Source of the DNA: Glo-17 sp964637835
Lineage (GTDB): Bacteria > Krumholzibacteriota > Krumholzibacteriia > LZORAL124-64-63
Direction of reading: 5' to 3'
DNA length: 64,000 nucleotides
NCBI GenBank assembly: GCA_964637835.1
Contig: CAZWYF010000005.1
Span: 62,001 to 126,000, forward strand
The number at the start of each line of letters is the position of its first letter. The stretch's first letter is position 1. The position numbers were made by a program, and so were the translations under genes. The notes under the pieces are model-generated. The model was given only the letters and a program-made list of their open reading frames with translations. It was not told the origin of the DNA and did no database searches. Of this stretch, positions 1 through 8,925 are shown piece after piece.

Positions 1-567
1 GCCGGCGGCTGGCGGCTGGGCACGTTCCTCTTCCCGCCGTCGCTGCGCTGGCTGCTGGACGCCATGGCCGCGGTGGCCAGCGAGACCTTCACCTCCACCA
101 GCGCGCCCATCCAGTACGCCGCCGTGCGCGCGTACTATGGTGGATACGACATCGAGAGGTACCTCTGCGACTCCCGCCGCATCCTGCGGGCCCTGGCCCG
201 CCACTGTCATGATCGCCTCGCCGCCGCCGGCCTGGACGTGCCCGCGGCGCGGGGCGGCTTCTATCTCTATCCGGACTTCGGCCCCGTGGCCGAGCGCCTG
301 CGCGCCCGCGGCCTGCTCACCGCCCGCCAGATCTGCGAGCGACTGCTGGACGACACCGGCGTGGCCATCCTGCCGGGCACCGACTTCGGCGGCTCCGTCG
401 AGGAACTCACCGCCCGGCTGGCCTTCGTGAACTTCGACGGCGCGCGCGCCCTGGCCGCGGCCGAGACCGTCCCGCGCGACCACCCGCTGGACGAGGCGTT
501 CCTGCAGACCTGTTGCGCCGGCACCCTCGCGGCCACCGAGCGGATCGGGGAGTGGGTGGCGGGCTGA
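1..567 (+). CDS. PLP-dependent class I/II aminotransferase, C-terminal part (5' end outside window)
   Basis: The frame is open to the left edge, so the N-terminal half, including most of the cofactor site, is missing. The first residues read GGWRLGTFLFP, which matches the segment just after the Schiff-base lysine in fold-type I aminotransferases (family pattern K...GWRLG). Downstream, RGGFYLYPDF and GVAILPGTDFG are the usual small-domain substrate-binding segments of aspartate/aromatic-type enzymes. It should transfer an amino group between an amino acid and a 2-oxo acid in the cytoplasm; the substrate cannot be told from this part. It converges on the efflux operon, with a hairpin between them. 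Confidence 0.85.
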   Translation, partial: AGGWRLGTFLFPPSLRWLLDAMAAVASETFTSTSAPIQYAAVRAYYGGYDIERYLCDSRRILRALARHCHDRLAAAGLDVPAARGGFYLYPDFGPVAERLRARGLLTARQICERLLDDTGVAILPGTDFGGSVEELTARLAFVNFDGARALAAAETVPRDHPLDEAFLQTCCAGTLAATERIGEWVAG

Positions 568-594
568 CCGGGCCGTCATCGGTGACACCGACGC

Positions 595-634
595 GGCGCC
601 GGATCCAGGCCGCCGCGTCCGCTCCTCCGGCGCC
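595..634. terminator. Hairpin between convergent genes
   Basis: Perfect 9-bp inverted repeat, GGCGCCGGA (595-603) and TCCGGCGCC (626-634), with a 22-nt loop. It lies between the 3' ends of the aminotransferase and the RND permease gene. No T-run follows on either strand, so intrinsic termination is only inferred from position and stem strength. Confidence 0.35.
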
Positions 635-636
635 GG

Positions 637-3600
637 TCAGCGCTGATCCACCCCCGCCGTCACCGCCGCCCCCGCCGAGGTCCCCTCCGGCCTGGGCGGC
701 GGCTCCTGCGCCACGCGCAGGTCCTCCTCGATCTCCGCCTCCCGCCGCGCGGCGGTGAAGCGGGCCAGGGTCCGGTAGACCACCGGCACCAGGATCAGGG
801 TCAGGAAGGTGGAGAAGAGCACGCCGCCCACCACGGCGATGCCCAGCGGTCGCCGCGATTCGGCGCCGGCGCCGAAGCCGATGGCGATGGGCAGGATGCC
901 GAACACCGTGGACAGGCTGGTCATCAGGATGGGCCGCAGGCGGATCACCGCGGCCTCGATCACGGCCTCGCCCACCTCCTTGCCCCGGGCGCGGAGCTGG
1001 TTGGCGAACTCCACGATCAGGATGGCGTTCTTGGCCACCAGGCCCACCAGCATCACCAGGCCGATCTGCGAGAAGATGTTCAGGCTCTGGCCCAGGAAGA
1101 AGAGCGAGACGATGGCGCCCACCACCGCCAGCGGCACCGACAGCAGGATGGTCAACGGGTGGACGAAGCTCTCGAACTGCGCGGCGAGCACCAGGAAGAT
1201 GAACACCACCGCCAGGCCGAACATGAAGGTGAGGCTGCCGCTGCTCTGGCGGAATTCCAGGGACTGGCCGGCCACCTCGGTGCGCACGCCCTCGGGCAGG
1301 GCGCGGGCGGCGATGGCGTCGAGGTCGTCCAGGGCCTGGCCCAGGTCGGCGCCCGGGGTCAGGTTGGCGGTGATGGTGGCCGACCGCACGCGATTGAAGT
1401 GGTTCAGCTCCTTGGGGGCCACGGTCTCGGTCACCGAGACCACGTTGGCCAGCTGCACCAGGCCGGCGGTGCCCCGCAGGTAGAGATTGCGGACCACGTC
1501 GGGCCGGGCGCGGTCGGCGGGGCGCACCTGGGTGATGACGTCGTACTTCTTGTTGCCGCGGGTGAACTGGCTGGCGACGCGGCCGCCCAGGAAGGTCTCC
1601 AGCGTGGTGCCGATGTCGGTGACCGAGACGCCCAGCTGGGCCGCCCGCTCGCGGTCGATGCGGATCTCCAGCTGGGGCTTGTTCAGGCGCAGGTCCGAGT
1701 CCAGGTTCACCAGGTAGCCCAGCTCGCTGGCCTCGGCCATGAAGGCCTGCACGGCCTGGCCCAGGGTCTGGTAGTCGTCGCCCTGCAGGACGTACTCCAC
1801 CGGCGAGGTGCTGCCGCGTCCGCCCAGGCTGGGCGGGTTGATCACGAAGGCCAGCACGCCGGGGATGCCCATCAGCTGCGGGAAGACCGCCTGGACGATC
1901 TCCTGCTGGCTGCGGTCGCGCTCGTCGCGCGGGGCCAGGCGCAGGAAGAGGAAGCCGTTGGTCACGCGGCCGGGGCCGCCGAAGCCCAGGCCGGTGGCCG
2001 TGAAGAGCGACCGGCGCTCGGGCAGCGGCAGCAGCACGTCCTCCACCTGGCGCATGTAGCGGTCGGTGTACTCCAGCGTGGCGCCCTCCGGCGCGACCAC
2101 GATGCCGAAGGCGGCGCCGCGGTCCTCCACCGGCACCAGCTCGCGGGGCATCTGCTGGTAGAACCAGCCGGTCACCGCCACCACCGCCACCACCACCACC
2201 GCGACGATCAGCGGCCGGGCCATGGCCCAGCGCAGGGTGGCGGCGTAGGCGCGGTTGAGGCCGTCGAAGAAGGCCTCGAAGGAGCGCTCGCGCCAGTTGC
2301 TCGCGGTGCGCTTGCGCACCTCGCCCAGCAGCAGCGAGCAGAGCACGGGCGTCAGCGTGAGGGCCACGAAGCTGGAGATCAGCACCGCGAGGGCCAGCGA
2401 GATGCCGAACTCGCGGAACAGCCGGCCCACGGTGCCGGTGAGGAAGGCCACCGGCAGGAACACGGAGATCAGGGCGATGGTGGTGGCGATCACCGCGAAG
2501 CCGATCTCGCGCATGCCCGCGAACGCGGCCTGCCGGCGCGTGCGGCCCATCTCGCGGTGCCGGAAGATGTTCTCCAGGACCACGATGGCGTCGTCCACCA
2601 CCAGGCCGATGGCCAGCACCAGGGCCAGCAGGGTGATGATGTTGATGGAGAAGTCCAGGGCGTAGACCGCCGTGAACGTGCCCACGACGGCCACCGGGAT
2701 GGCCACGATGGGGATCAGCGTGGCGCGGAAGCTCTTGAGGAACAGCAGCACCGTGAGGATCACCAGGCTCAGGGCGATGAGGAAGGTGTTGCGCACCTCG
2801 GTGATGGATTCCTCGATGAAGACCGCCGAGTCGAAGGCGATCTCAAGGCGCATGCCGGGATCCAGCGCCTCCTGGATGCGGGGCACCGCCGCCCGCACCT
2901 CCTGGGCCACGGCCACCGTGCTGGCGTTCTTCTGCTTGACCACGCCCATGCCCACCGTGGGACGACCATTGTAGCGGGTCGCGGTGCGCTCGTCCTCGGC
3001 GCCCACCTCCACCGTCGCCACCTCGCCCAGACGCACCACGCTGTCCTCGTCCCGGCGGACGATGATCCGGGCGAACTCCTCCGGCGTCGCCAGCTCGCCC
3101 ATGGTGCGCACGGAGAATTCGCGCTGCTCACCCTCCACGCGGCCGCCGGGGATCTCGGCGTTGGCCACGGCGATGGCCCGCTCCACGTCGCCCGCGGTCA
3201 GCTCGCGCGCGGCCATGCGCTGGGGGTCGAGCCAGACGCGCATGGCGTATCGACGCTCGCCGCCGATGAAGATGTTGCCCACGCCGGGCAGCCGCTGCAG
3301 GCGGTCCTTGACCACGCGCTCGGCCACGTCGCTCAGCTCGAGGGTGGAGTGGGTCTCGCTGTTCAGGGCGATCCACATGATGGGCTGCGCGTCCACGTCC
3401 ACCTTGGCGATCACCGGATCCTCGGCCTCGCGGGGCAGGCTGCCCCGGACGCGCGAGACCCGGTCGCGGACGTCGTTGGCCGCCTGGTCCACGTCGCGGC
3501 CCAGCTCGAACTCGATGGTGATGTTCGAACCCTGCTCGCGGCTGCTGCTGGTCATGGTCTTGACGTCCTCGAGGGTGGCGAACTGCTCCTCCAGGACGTC

Positions 3601-3792
3601 GGTGATCTCGGTCTCGACCACGCTCGGGCTGGCGCCGCGATAGAAGGTGGTGACCGACACCACCGGCGGGTCCACGTCGGGATACTCGCGCACGCCGATG
3701 CGGCCGAAAGAGATCACGCCCAGCAGCACGATGGCCAGGCTCATCACCGCCGCCAGGACGGGGCGCTTGATGGAGGTCTCGCTCAGCTTCAC
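637..3792 (-). CDS. RND efflux pump inner-membrane permease (HAE1/AcrB-MdtB type)
   Basis: At 1051 residues it has the usual length for a hydrophobe/amphiphile RND proton antiporter, the inner-membrane engine of a tripartite drug or lipid efflux pump. The N-terminus KLSETSIKRPVLAAVMSLA is the standard first membrane helix of the family. GLVVDDAIVVLEN, near residue 400, holds the paired aspartates of the proton relay in TM4. The second-half helices (AQFESFVHPLTILLSVPLA, GLVAKNAILIVEF) are also typical. The start is GTG, in a GTGA overlap with the adaptor stop, so the permease is translationally coupled as last gene of a tolC-adaptor-permease operon. Substrates cannot be inferred. No linked regulator gene is visible. 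Confidence 0.95.
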   Translation of the reverse strand: MKLSETSIKRPVLAAVMSLAIVLLGVISFGRIGVREYPDVDPPVVSVTTFYRGASPSVVETEITDVLEEQFATLEDVKTMTSSSREQGSNITIEFELGRDVDQAANDVRDRVSRVRGSLPREAEDPVIAKVDVDAQPIMWIALNSETHSTLELSDVAERVVKDRLQRLPGVGNIFIGGERRYAMRVWLDPQRMAARELTAGDVERAIAVANAEIPGGRVEGEQREFSVRTMGELATPEEFARIIVRRDEDSVVRLGEVATVEVGAEDERTATRYNGRPTVGMGVVKQKNASTVAVAQEVRAAVPRIQEALDPGMRLEIAFDSAVFIEESITEVRNTFLIALSLVILTVLLFLKSFRATLIPIVAIPVAVVGTFTAVYALDFSINIITLLALVLAIGLVVDDAIVVLENIFRHREMGRTRRQAAFAGMREIGFAVIATTIALISVFLPVAFLTGTVGRLFREFGISLALAVLISSFVALTLTPVLCSLLLGEVRKRTASNWRERSFEAFFDGLNRAYAATLRWAMARPLIVAVVVVAVVAVTGWFYQQMPRELVPVEDRGAAFGIVVAPEGATLEYTDRYMRQVEDVLLPLPERRSLFTATGLGFGGPGRVTNGFLFLRLAPRDERDRSQQEIVQAVFPQLMGIPGVLAFVINPPSLGGRGSTSPVEYVLQGDDYQTLGQAVQAFMAEASELGYLVNLDSDLRLNKPQLEIRIDRERAAQLGVSVTDIGTTLETFLGGRVASQFTRGNKKYDVITQVRPADRARPDVVRNLYLRGTAGLVQLANVVSVTETVAPKELNHFNRVRSATITANLTPGADLGQALDDLDAIAARALPEGVRTEVAGQSLEFRQSSGSLTFMFGLAVVFIFLVLAAQFESFVHPLTILLSVPLAVVGAIVSLFFLGQSLNIFSQIGLVMLVGLVAKNAILIVEFANQLRARGKEVGEAVIEAAVIRLRPILMTSLSTVFGILPIAIGFGAGAESRRPLGIAVVGGVLFSTFLTLILVPVVYRTLARFTAARREAEIEEDLRVAQEPPPRPEGTSAGAAVTAGVDQR

Positions 3793-5006
3793 GAGGACGC
3801 CTCCTCATCGCCGCCCGCCGCCGGGGCCTCGCCGCCACCCTCGCCGCCACCTTCGCCGCCACCGGGGCCACCCGGGCCACCGGGACCGCCTGGCCCACCC
3901 GGTCCTCCCGGCGCACCCGGCACGCCGTCGCCGATGGGCATCACCTTCGCGCCGGGGAAGAGCTTCTGATGCCCCGCCCGCACCACCTGCTGGCCGGCCT
4001 CGAGCCCCTCGGTCACCTCGACCATGCGCGCGCCACGGCTGCCCAGGCTCACCGGGGCCATCTCCACGGTCTGCTCCTCCCCGATCCGGTAGACGAACGC
4101 CTGCTGGCCCTGGAAGAACACGGCCTCCGCCGGCACCGTGAGCGCGCCGGGCCGCTGCGCGAGCACCACCGTGACCTCCGCCGACATGCCCGGCCGTAGC
4201 TGGCGGCCGGGATTGTCCACGCGGGCCACGATGCTGGCGGTACGCGAGGCGCGATCCAGGACGGGGGAGACCACGTCCACCGTGCCGGTGACCACCAGGC
4301 CGGGGAAGGCGCTGGTGCGCACGGCCACCTCCGAGCCGCGCGTGATCCGGCCGAGATAGATCTCCGGCACGGAGAACATCACGCGCAGCCGGTCGATCTG
4401 CGCCAGCTCGGTGATGGCGTCGCCAGGGCGCAGGTAGGCGCCCGCGCTCACCAGGCGCGCGCCGACGATGCCGTCGAACGGCGCGGTGATGTGCGCCTTC
4501 GCCAGCCGGGCGCGAGCCACGGCGAGGTCGGCCTCGGCCACCGCGAGGTCGGCGGCGGCGTCGTCCAGGTCCTGGGGTGCACCGGCCTGCTGGCCGACCA
4601 CCGTGCGCACGCGCTCGTAGCTGGCGCGGCGCTGCTGGACCAGGGCCTCGGCCCGCTGGGCCTCCGCCGCGAGCTGGGAGTCGTCCAGGCGGGCGATGGG
4701 GTCGCCGGCGGCCAGCTCGGCGCCCTCGGTGAACGGCAACGCCTCCACCCGGGCGGCGATCTCCGTCACCACGGCGATCTCCTGCTCGGCGTCGAGGCTG
4801 CCCACCACGGTGAACTCGTCCCCCATGCCGGCGGCGTCGACGGTGGCCGCCTCCACCGGCATGGGGGGGCGGCCTCCCCCGCCGCCGCCGCCGCCGCCGC
4901 CGCCACGCCCGCCGGCCGCCGGCTCGTCGCCGCCACAACCGGCCGCCAGGGCCAGGGCGAAGACCAGGGCCAGGATGCTCGTCAGGATGAGGGTCGGTCG
5001 CTTCAC
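3789..5006 (-). CDS. RND periplasmic adaptor lipoprotein with collagen-like tail
   Basis: Membrane fusion protein of the same pump, 405 aa. A lipoprotein signal ends in LAAGC with the lipidated Cys at residue 24, so it is anchored in the inner membrane facing the periplasm. Next come a poly-Gly stretch, the split lipoyl/barrel-sandwich domain (EALPFTEGAELAAGDPIARL ... HITAPFDGIVGARLVSAG), an alpha hairpin of heptads, and beta-barrel/membrane-proximal domains. Unusually the C-terminus carries Gly-X-Y repeats (GGPGGPGGPGG) followed by GGGE repeats, coded at about 3820-3920; such tails are not part of the core fold. It starts with GTG in a GTGA overlap with the tolC stop. Confidence 0.93.
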   Translation of the reverse strand: MKRPTLILTSILALVFALALAAGCGGDEPAAGGRGGGGGGGGGGGRPPMPVEAATVDAAGMGDEFTVVGSLDAEQEIAVVTEIAARVEALPFTEGAELAAGDPIARLDDSQLAAEAQRAEALVQQRRASYERVRTVVGQQAGAPQDLDDAAADLAVAEADLAVARARLAKAHITAPFDGIVGARLVSAGAYLRPGDAITELAQIDRLRVMFSVPEIYLGRITRGSEVAVRTSAFPGLVVTGTVDVVSPVLDRASRTASIVARVDNPGRQLRPGMSAEVTVVLAQRPGALTVPAEAVFFQGQQAFVYRIGEEQTVEMAPVSLGSRGARMVEVTEGLEAGQQVVRAGHQKLFPGAKVMPIGDGVPGAPGGPGGPGGPGGPGGPGGGEGGGEGGGEAPAAGGDEEASS

Positions 5007-6667
5007 GGGCTGGTCTCCTCGTCGGGGTAGGCGCCGCCGGTGAGCTGGCGCAGGACCGCCGCGGCCCGGGCCGTACGCACCAGGGCGCGGGAGTAGCGTT
5101 GCTGGGAGGCGGCCAGGTCGCCCGACAGCCGCACCAGCTCGAAGGCCGAGGTTCGGCCGTTCTCGTAGTCGAGGATGCCGATGCGCACCTGCTCGGTGGC
5201 GGCCTCCACGCCGCTGCGGGCGGCCGCCAGGCGCTCGCGGCCGTTGGCCAGGGCGCGCCGGGCGCCGCGCACCTCGGCCTCGAGATCCCGGCGGGCGGCC
5301 TCGAGCTGCTGCTCGGCGCGCACGGTCTCGGCGGCCAGACGATCGACCTCGCCGCCGTCGGCGCGGCCGCCCAGGGGCACGGCGAAGCTCAGGCCCAGCT
5401 GCCAGGTCGGGTAGTCGTACTGGACCACCTGGGAGATGGCCTCGCCCACGTCGCCGCTCACCGAGGTGGTGAAGGTCTCGCCGCCGAACTCGATCTCCTG
5501 GGGCGTGCCCGACAGGCCGGTGCCGCCGAGGGCGCCGAAGACGTCCAGGCTGGGCAGGGTGTTGCGCCGGGCCTGCGCGTGCTGGGCCACGACGGCGTCC
5601 ACCTCGCGGGCCAGGGCGTGCAGCTGCTGGTTGTGCGCGTTGGCCGCCTCGACCAGCGTGTCGGCCGGCGGGACGGGAAAGTCGGATGGGGGCTCGCTGG
5701 CCGCCCGATAGAGCTGGTCGGGATCCGCGGGACGGGTGCCGAGCAGGGCGGCGAGCTGGTCGCTGGCCGCCCCCAGGGCCTCGCGCGCATCCAGCAGGGC
5801 CTGGCGTTGCTCGGCCAGGAAGACCCGGGCGCTGGCCACGTCGGCCGGTCCCACCAGGCCCGCGCGGCGCCGTGTCTGCGCCTGATCGAGCAGGGCCTCG
5901 GCGCGCTCGGCGATCAGGCGCTGGACGGCGAAGTCGCGGCCGGCGGCGTGCAGCGTCCAGTAGCTCACCTCCACCGCCGCGTCGGTGGCCAGGCGCGCAT
6001 CGGCCAGCCGGGCCTCGGCGGCCTCCAGCCGGCGCGCCGCGGCGGTCAGGTCGCCCCGTTCGCCGGCGCCGAAACCATCGAGCAGGGGCTGGGTCACCCG
6101 CAGCTCGCCGAAGGCGTCGTACTGGGGCTGCAGCAGGGTGAAGCCGCTGTTGGTCTCCAGGCGGATGGCGTTCAGCGACGCCGAGAGCCTGGTGCCCAGC
6201 GGCGCGCGCCAGCGGATGCCGGCCTCGCCGCGGGTCTCGGTGGTCTCCAGCACGTCCGCGCCGGAGAAGAAGGACGCGGTGGGTGCGTCGGCGCGGCGGT
6301 GGGAGCCCTCGCCGAAGATCTCGGGGTCGTAGGTGCCCTGCTCACGGCGCACGGCGCCCCGGGCGGCATCGGCCGCGGCGCGGGCGATGCGCAAGGCGGT
6401 GGCCCCCTGGCGCGCGAGCGCGCGGGCCTCGTCCAGGCCGAGCGGCGCGCCGGGCAACTCGTCGAGGGTGATCGCCACGGCGGAGTCGAGCACGGCGCGC
6501 GCCAGGGGTGGCAGGTCCTCCCGGTCGGCGGCCTCCCGGGCGCCCAGCGCCCCGGGCATGATCAGGCCCAGCGCCACGGTCATCGCCAGGGCGGCTCCGG
6601 TCGGCCACCCCGGCCCACTGGACGGAGCCGGACCCACGCAAGGGATCTGCTGCACGATCGAACGCAT
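5003..6667 (-). CDS. TolC-family outer-membrane efflux protein
   Basis: First gene of the efflux operon; 554 aa. It shows the duplicated OEP architecture of TolC proteins: an N-terminal export region, then two repeats rich in long amphipathic Ala/Arg/Glu helices, each with beta-strand pieces (GIRWRAPLGTRLSASLNAIR; YPTWQLGLSFAVPLGGRA). It should trimerise into the outer-membrane and periplasmic channel that docks on the adaptor. ATG at 6667 is the best start; the following sequence MRSIVQQIPCVGPAP precedes a hydrophobic signal (ALAMTVALGLIMPGALGA). It overlaps the adaptor by 4 bases. Confidence 0.92.
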   Translation of the reverse strand: MRSIVQQIPCVGPAPSSGPGWPTGAALAMTVALGLIMPGALGAREAADREDLPPLARAVLDSAVAITLDELPGAPLGLDEARALARQGATALRIARAAADAARGAVRREQGTYDPEIFGEGSHRRADAPTASFFSGADVLETTETRGEAGIRWRAPLGTRLSASLNAIRLETNSGFTLLQPQYDAFGELRVTQPLLDGFGAGERGDLTAAARRLEAAEARLADARLATDAAVEVSYWTLHAAGRDFAVQRLIAERAEALLDQAQTRRRAGLVGPADVASARVFLAEQRQALLDAREALGAASDQLAALLGTRPADPDQLYRAASEPPSDFPVPPADTLVEAANAHNQQLHALAREVDAVVAQHAQARRNTLPSLDVFGALGGTGLSGTPQEIEFGGETFTTSVSGDVGEAISQVVQYDYPTWQLGLSFAVPLGGRADGGEVDRLAAETVRAEQQLEAARRDLEAEVRGARRALANGRERLAAARSGVEAATEQVRIGILDYENGRTSAFELVRLSGDLAASQQRYSRALVRTARAAAVLRQLTGGAYPDEETSP

Positions 6668-6688
6668 GGCTTCTCGCAGGGTTGGGTG

Positions 6689-6701
6689 TCATGGGGCATG
6701 A
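6689..6701. promoter_or_regulatory. Small palindrome upstream of the efflux operon
   Basis: TCATG-GGG-CATGA, a perfect 5-3-5 inverted repeat, lies 22 bases upstream of the tolC start in the 199-base divergent gap to the reductase gene. A second motif, GATAC, occurs twice about 20 bases apart at 6714-6740. Such sites could bind a TetR/MarR-type repressor, but no regulator gene is adjacent. Confidence 0.25.
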
Positions 6702-6866
6702 ATCGTCCCTCACGATACAGCGGTCCGGCGTGATACGCATGCGGTGGTGTGGGGGTTGCCCGCGGTGGATGGCGCGTGCGAGCGTGCGTACCGTGTCCGG
6801 GATCATCGTCCCGCAGAAGATCCGCGCCTGCCGCGGCCTGACCGCCCCGCCCGGAGGAGGCCGACC

Positions 6867-7871
6867 GTGTTCCCCGAGACCTACCGCGCCCTGCTGGTGG
6901 AGGAGACCGCCCCGGATGTCTTCTCGCGCCGCGTGACCGACCGCCCCCTGGCCGACCTGCCGGACCACCCGGTGCTCATCCGCGTGGCCTTCTCCTCGCT
7001 CAACTACAAGGACGCCCTCTCCGCCACCGGCCACCGCGGCGTCACCCGCCGCTTCCCCCATACCCCGGGCATCGACGCCGCCGGCACCGTGGTCGCCAGC
7101 GACGACCCCCGCTGGCAGCCCGGCCAGGAGGTGATCGTCACCGGCTTCGACCTGGGCATGAACACGCCCGGCGGGTTCGGCCAGTTCATCCGCGTGCCGG
7201 GCGACTGGGTCCTGCCCCGGCCCGAGCACCTCGGCCTGCGCGAGGCCATGCAGCTGGGCACCGCCGGCCTGACCGCCGGCCTGGCGGTCCTGCGGCTCAC
7301 CGAGCAGATCGCCCCGGACCGCGGGCCGGTGCTGGTCACCGGCGCCACCGGTGGCGTGGGCAGCGTGGCGGTGGGGCTGTTGAGCAAGCTCGGCTACGAG
7401 GTGGTCGCCGTGTCGGGCAAGCCGGAGGCGTCGGCGCACCTGGCGCCGCTCGGCGCGCCCGAGCTGTTGACCCGCGAGGAGGCGCTGGCCGGCCAGGAAC
7501 GACCCCTGCTGCGGCCGCGCTGGGCGGCGGTGGTCGACACGGTGGGCGGCGACATGCTCGCGGTGGCCATCAAGGCCACCCGGCCGGCCGGCCTGGTGAT
7601 CGCCTGCGGGAATGCGGCCTCCAGCGAGCTGCCGCTCAACGTCTACCCGTTCATCCTGCGCGGGGTGACCCTGGCGGGCATCGACTCGGCCACCGGGCCG
7701 CTGGACCGCCGGGCAGAGGTCTGGCGGCGGCTCGGTCAGGAGTGGCGCCTCGATGCCATGGAGGCCATCACCCGGACCGTGGGCCTGGAAGAGGAGGCGC
7801 TCGAGGCCGCCATCGCCGCCATCCTGGCAGGGGGTGTGGTCGGGCGGACGCTGGTCGACCTCGAGCGTTGA
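6867..7871 (+). CDS. YhdH/AcuI-type quinone oxidoreductase (MDR family)
   Basis: Zinc-independent medium-chain dehydrogenase/reductase, 334 aa, of the YhdH/YhfP group whose studied members reduce acryloyl-CoA with NADPH. Visible features are the N-terminal GroES-like domain with SSLNYKDALSATG and FPHTPGIDAAGTV, and a Rossmann domain with the nucleotide loop VTGATGGVGSVAVGLLSKLGY. GTG at 6867 was chosen because GGAGGAGG ends 7-8 bases before it and the protein then begins where the family does (VFPETYRALLVEE); the open frame extends 41 codons further upstream with no family similarity. It converges with the CBS-pair gene. Whether the physiological substrate is acryloyl-CoA or a quinone is open. 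Confidence 0.88.
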   Translation: MFPETYRALLVEETAPDVFSRRVTDRPLADLPDHPVLIRVAFSSLNYKDALSATGHRGVTRRFPHTPGIDAAGTVVASDDPRWQPGQEVIVTGFDLGMNTPGGFGQFIRVPGDWVLPRPEHLGLREAMQLGTAGLTAGLAVLRLTEQIAPDRGPVLVTGATGGVGSVAVGLLSKLGYEVVAVSGKPEASAHLAPLGAPELLTREEALAGQERPLLRPRWAAVVDTVGGDMLAVAIKATRPAGLVIACGNAASSELPLNVYPFILRGVTLAGIDSATGPLDRRAEVWRRLGQEWRLDAMEAITRTVGLEEEALEAAIAAILAGGVVGRTLVDLER

Positions 7872-7890
7872 GATGCCGGCTCGTCTCCGC

Positions 7891-8343
7891 TCACGCTCCC
7901 GCCGGGCCCGACGCCTGGTCGGTGGGCTCGGAGACGCGCTCCAAGGTGCGGGCGGTCCCGCGGTCGGGCCGCGTCCGGGCCAGGTCGCCGAGGGAGAGGA
8001 TGCCGGCGAGGTCGTCGTTCTCGTCCACCACCAGCAGGCGGCGGATCTGGTGCTCGGCCATCAGCTCGGCGGCGCGGTCGACGTCCTCGTCGCGGCGGAT
8101 GGTCACCGGGTCGGGGGTCATGGCGTCGCTGGCGTGCAGGCGGCGCGGGTCCTCGCCGCGGGCCACGCTGCGGGCGACGATATCGCGATCGGTCACCAGG
8201 CCCAGGGGGCGCGACTTGGCGCCCTCGCCCACCACGGGGATGGCGCCGCAGTCGTGCTTGACCATCATGGCCGCGACCGTCTGCAGGTTGGCCTCCGGGG
8301 CGCAGACCTCGGGGTGTCCGGTGATGAGGTCCTTGATCTGCAT
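7891..8343 (-). CDS. Tandem CBS-domain protein
   Basis: A 150-aa protein that is essentially one CBS pair (Bateman module): MQIKDLITGHPEVCAPEANL opens the first CBS domain and ASDAMTPDPVTIRRDEDVD the second, each ending in the usual LGLVTDRDIV / LAGILSLGDLA strands. Stand-alone CBS pairs bind adenine nucleotides (AMP, ATP, SAM) or NAD and act as energy sensors on partner proteins; the partner is not evident here. The start at 8343 follows AAAGGAGG at good spacing. It probably shares a transcript with the upstream Cys-rich small protein, 137 bases away on the same strand. A TACCCTGG -10-like sequence lies at 8428-8433 (reverse strand) without a good -35. Confidence 0.85.
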   Translation of the reverse strand: MQIKDLITGHPEVCAPEANLQTVAAMMVKHDCGAIPVVGEGAKSRPLGLVTDRDIVARSVARGEDPRRLHASDAMTPDPVTIRRDEDVDRAAELMAEHQIRRLLVVDENDDLAGILSLGDLARTRPDRGTARTLERVSEPTDQASGPAGA

Positions 8344-8480
8344 GGCGGCCTCCTTTCTCCTTGCGCGACGGCGAGCACGGGGACGCGGCCGCTCGCCGGC
8401 CCCGGTCTCGCCGCTCCATTCACTGCCAGGGTAGGCGGCCGGCGCGGGAGAGCGCCCTGGGACGCCCCCCCAAAGGGTGC

Positions 8481-8720
8481 TCAGGCCCGGTCCTGCAGCT
8501 CCTCGACGCCCTGCTGGGAGGCGCAGTGGGCGCCGCAGAACATGGTGCCGCGGGCCTCGACGCCATGGCCGACGATGCGCACGCCGCAATTGTCGCAGGT
8601 GGGGGCGAGGTCGTGCATGGCGCACTCGAAGCAGTCGTAGACGCCGGTCTGGCCGCCGGCGGTGATCTCCAGGGTCTTGTCGTACTGGTTGCCGCAGACC
8701 TTGCACTGGTTGGTGGCCAT
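8481..8720 (-). CDS. Small cysteine-rich (zinc-ribbon/metallothionein-like) protein
   Basis: 79 aa with a regular set of metal ligands: CKVCG (residues 6-10), CFEC, CDNCG and FCGAHC, plus several His. Similar small proteins in diverse bacteria are annotated only as metallothionein-like or hypothetical. It likely folds around one or two Zn ions as a treble clef or ribbon; a role in metal storage or as a nucleic-acid or protein adaptor is possible but unproven. ATG at 8720 is preceded by AAAGGAG. It lies upstream of and co-directional with the CBS-pair protein, which suggests a shared stress or metal context. Confidence 0.75.
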   Translation of the reverse strand: MATNQCKVCGNQYDKTLEITAGGQTGVYDCFECAMHDLAPTCDNCGVRIVGHGVEARGTMFCGAHCASQQGVEELQDRA

Positions 8721-8925
8721 GATGGGCTCCTTTCGCTGGGGGCTCGCGCTGGCCGCCGCGCGGGTCGCGGGGCGGGCGTCCCTTCACGCACACCTAACGG
8801 CGGCGCGCCGGACCGACCACCCGGGCACCGCTCCCCTCGCTTTGCGCCGCGCCCCGATCCGGCCGAACTTGCCTGCGAGTCCGAGAATCTCCTTCGAGCC
8901 GGCCTTGCGGCCGCGAGGTGTCGTC

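Noticed and set aside
1159..3969. A 936-codon open frame on the + strand opposite the RND permease
   Set aside because: It is His/Gly/Ala/Arg-rich, low complexity and antisense to a clear RND permease; an effect of GC-biased third positions.
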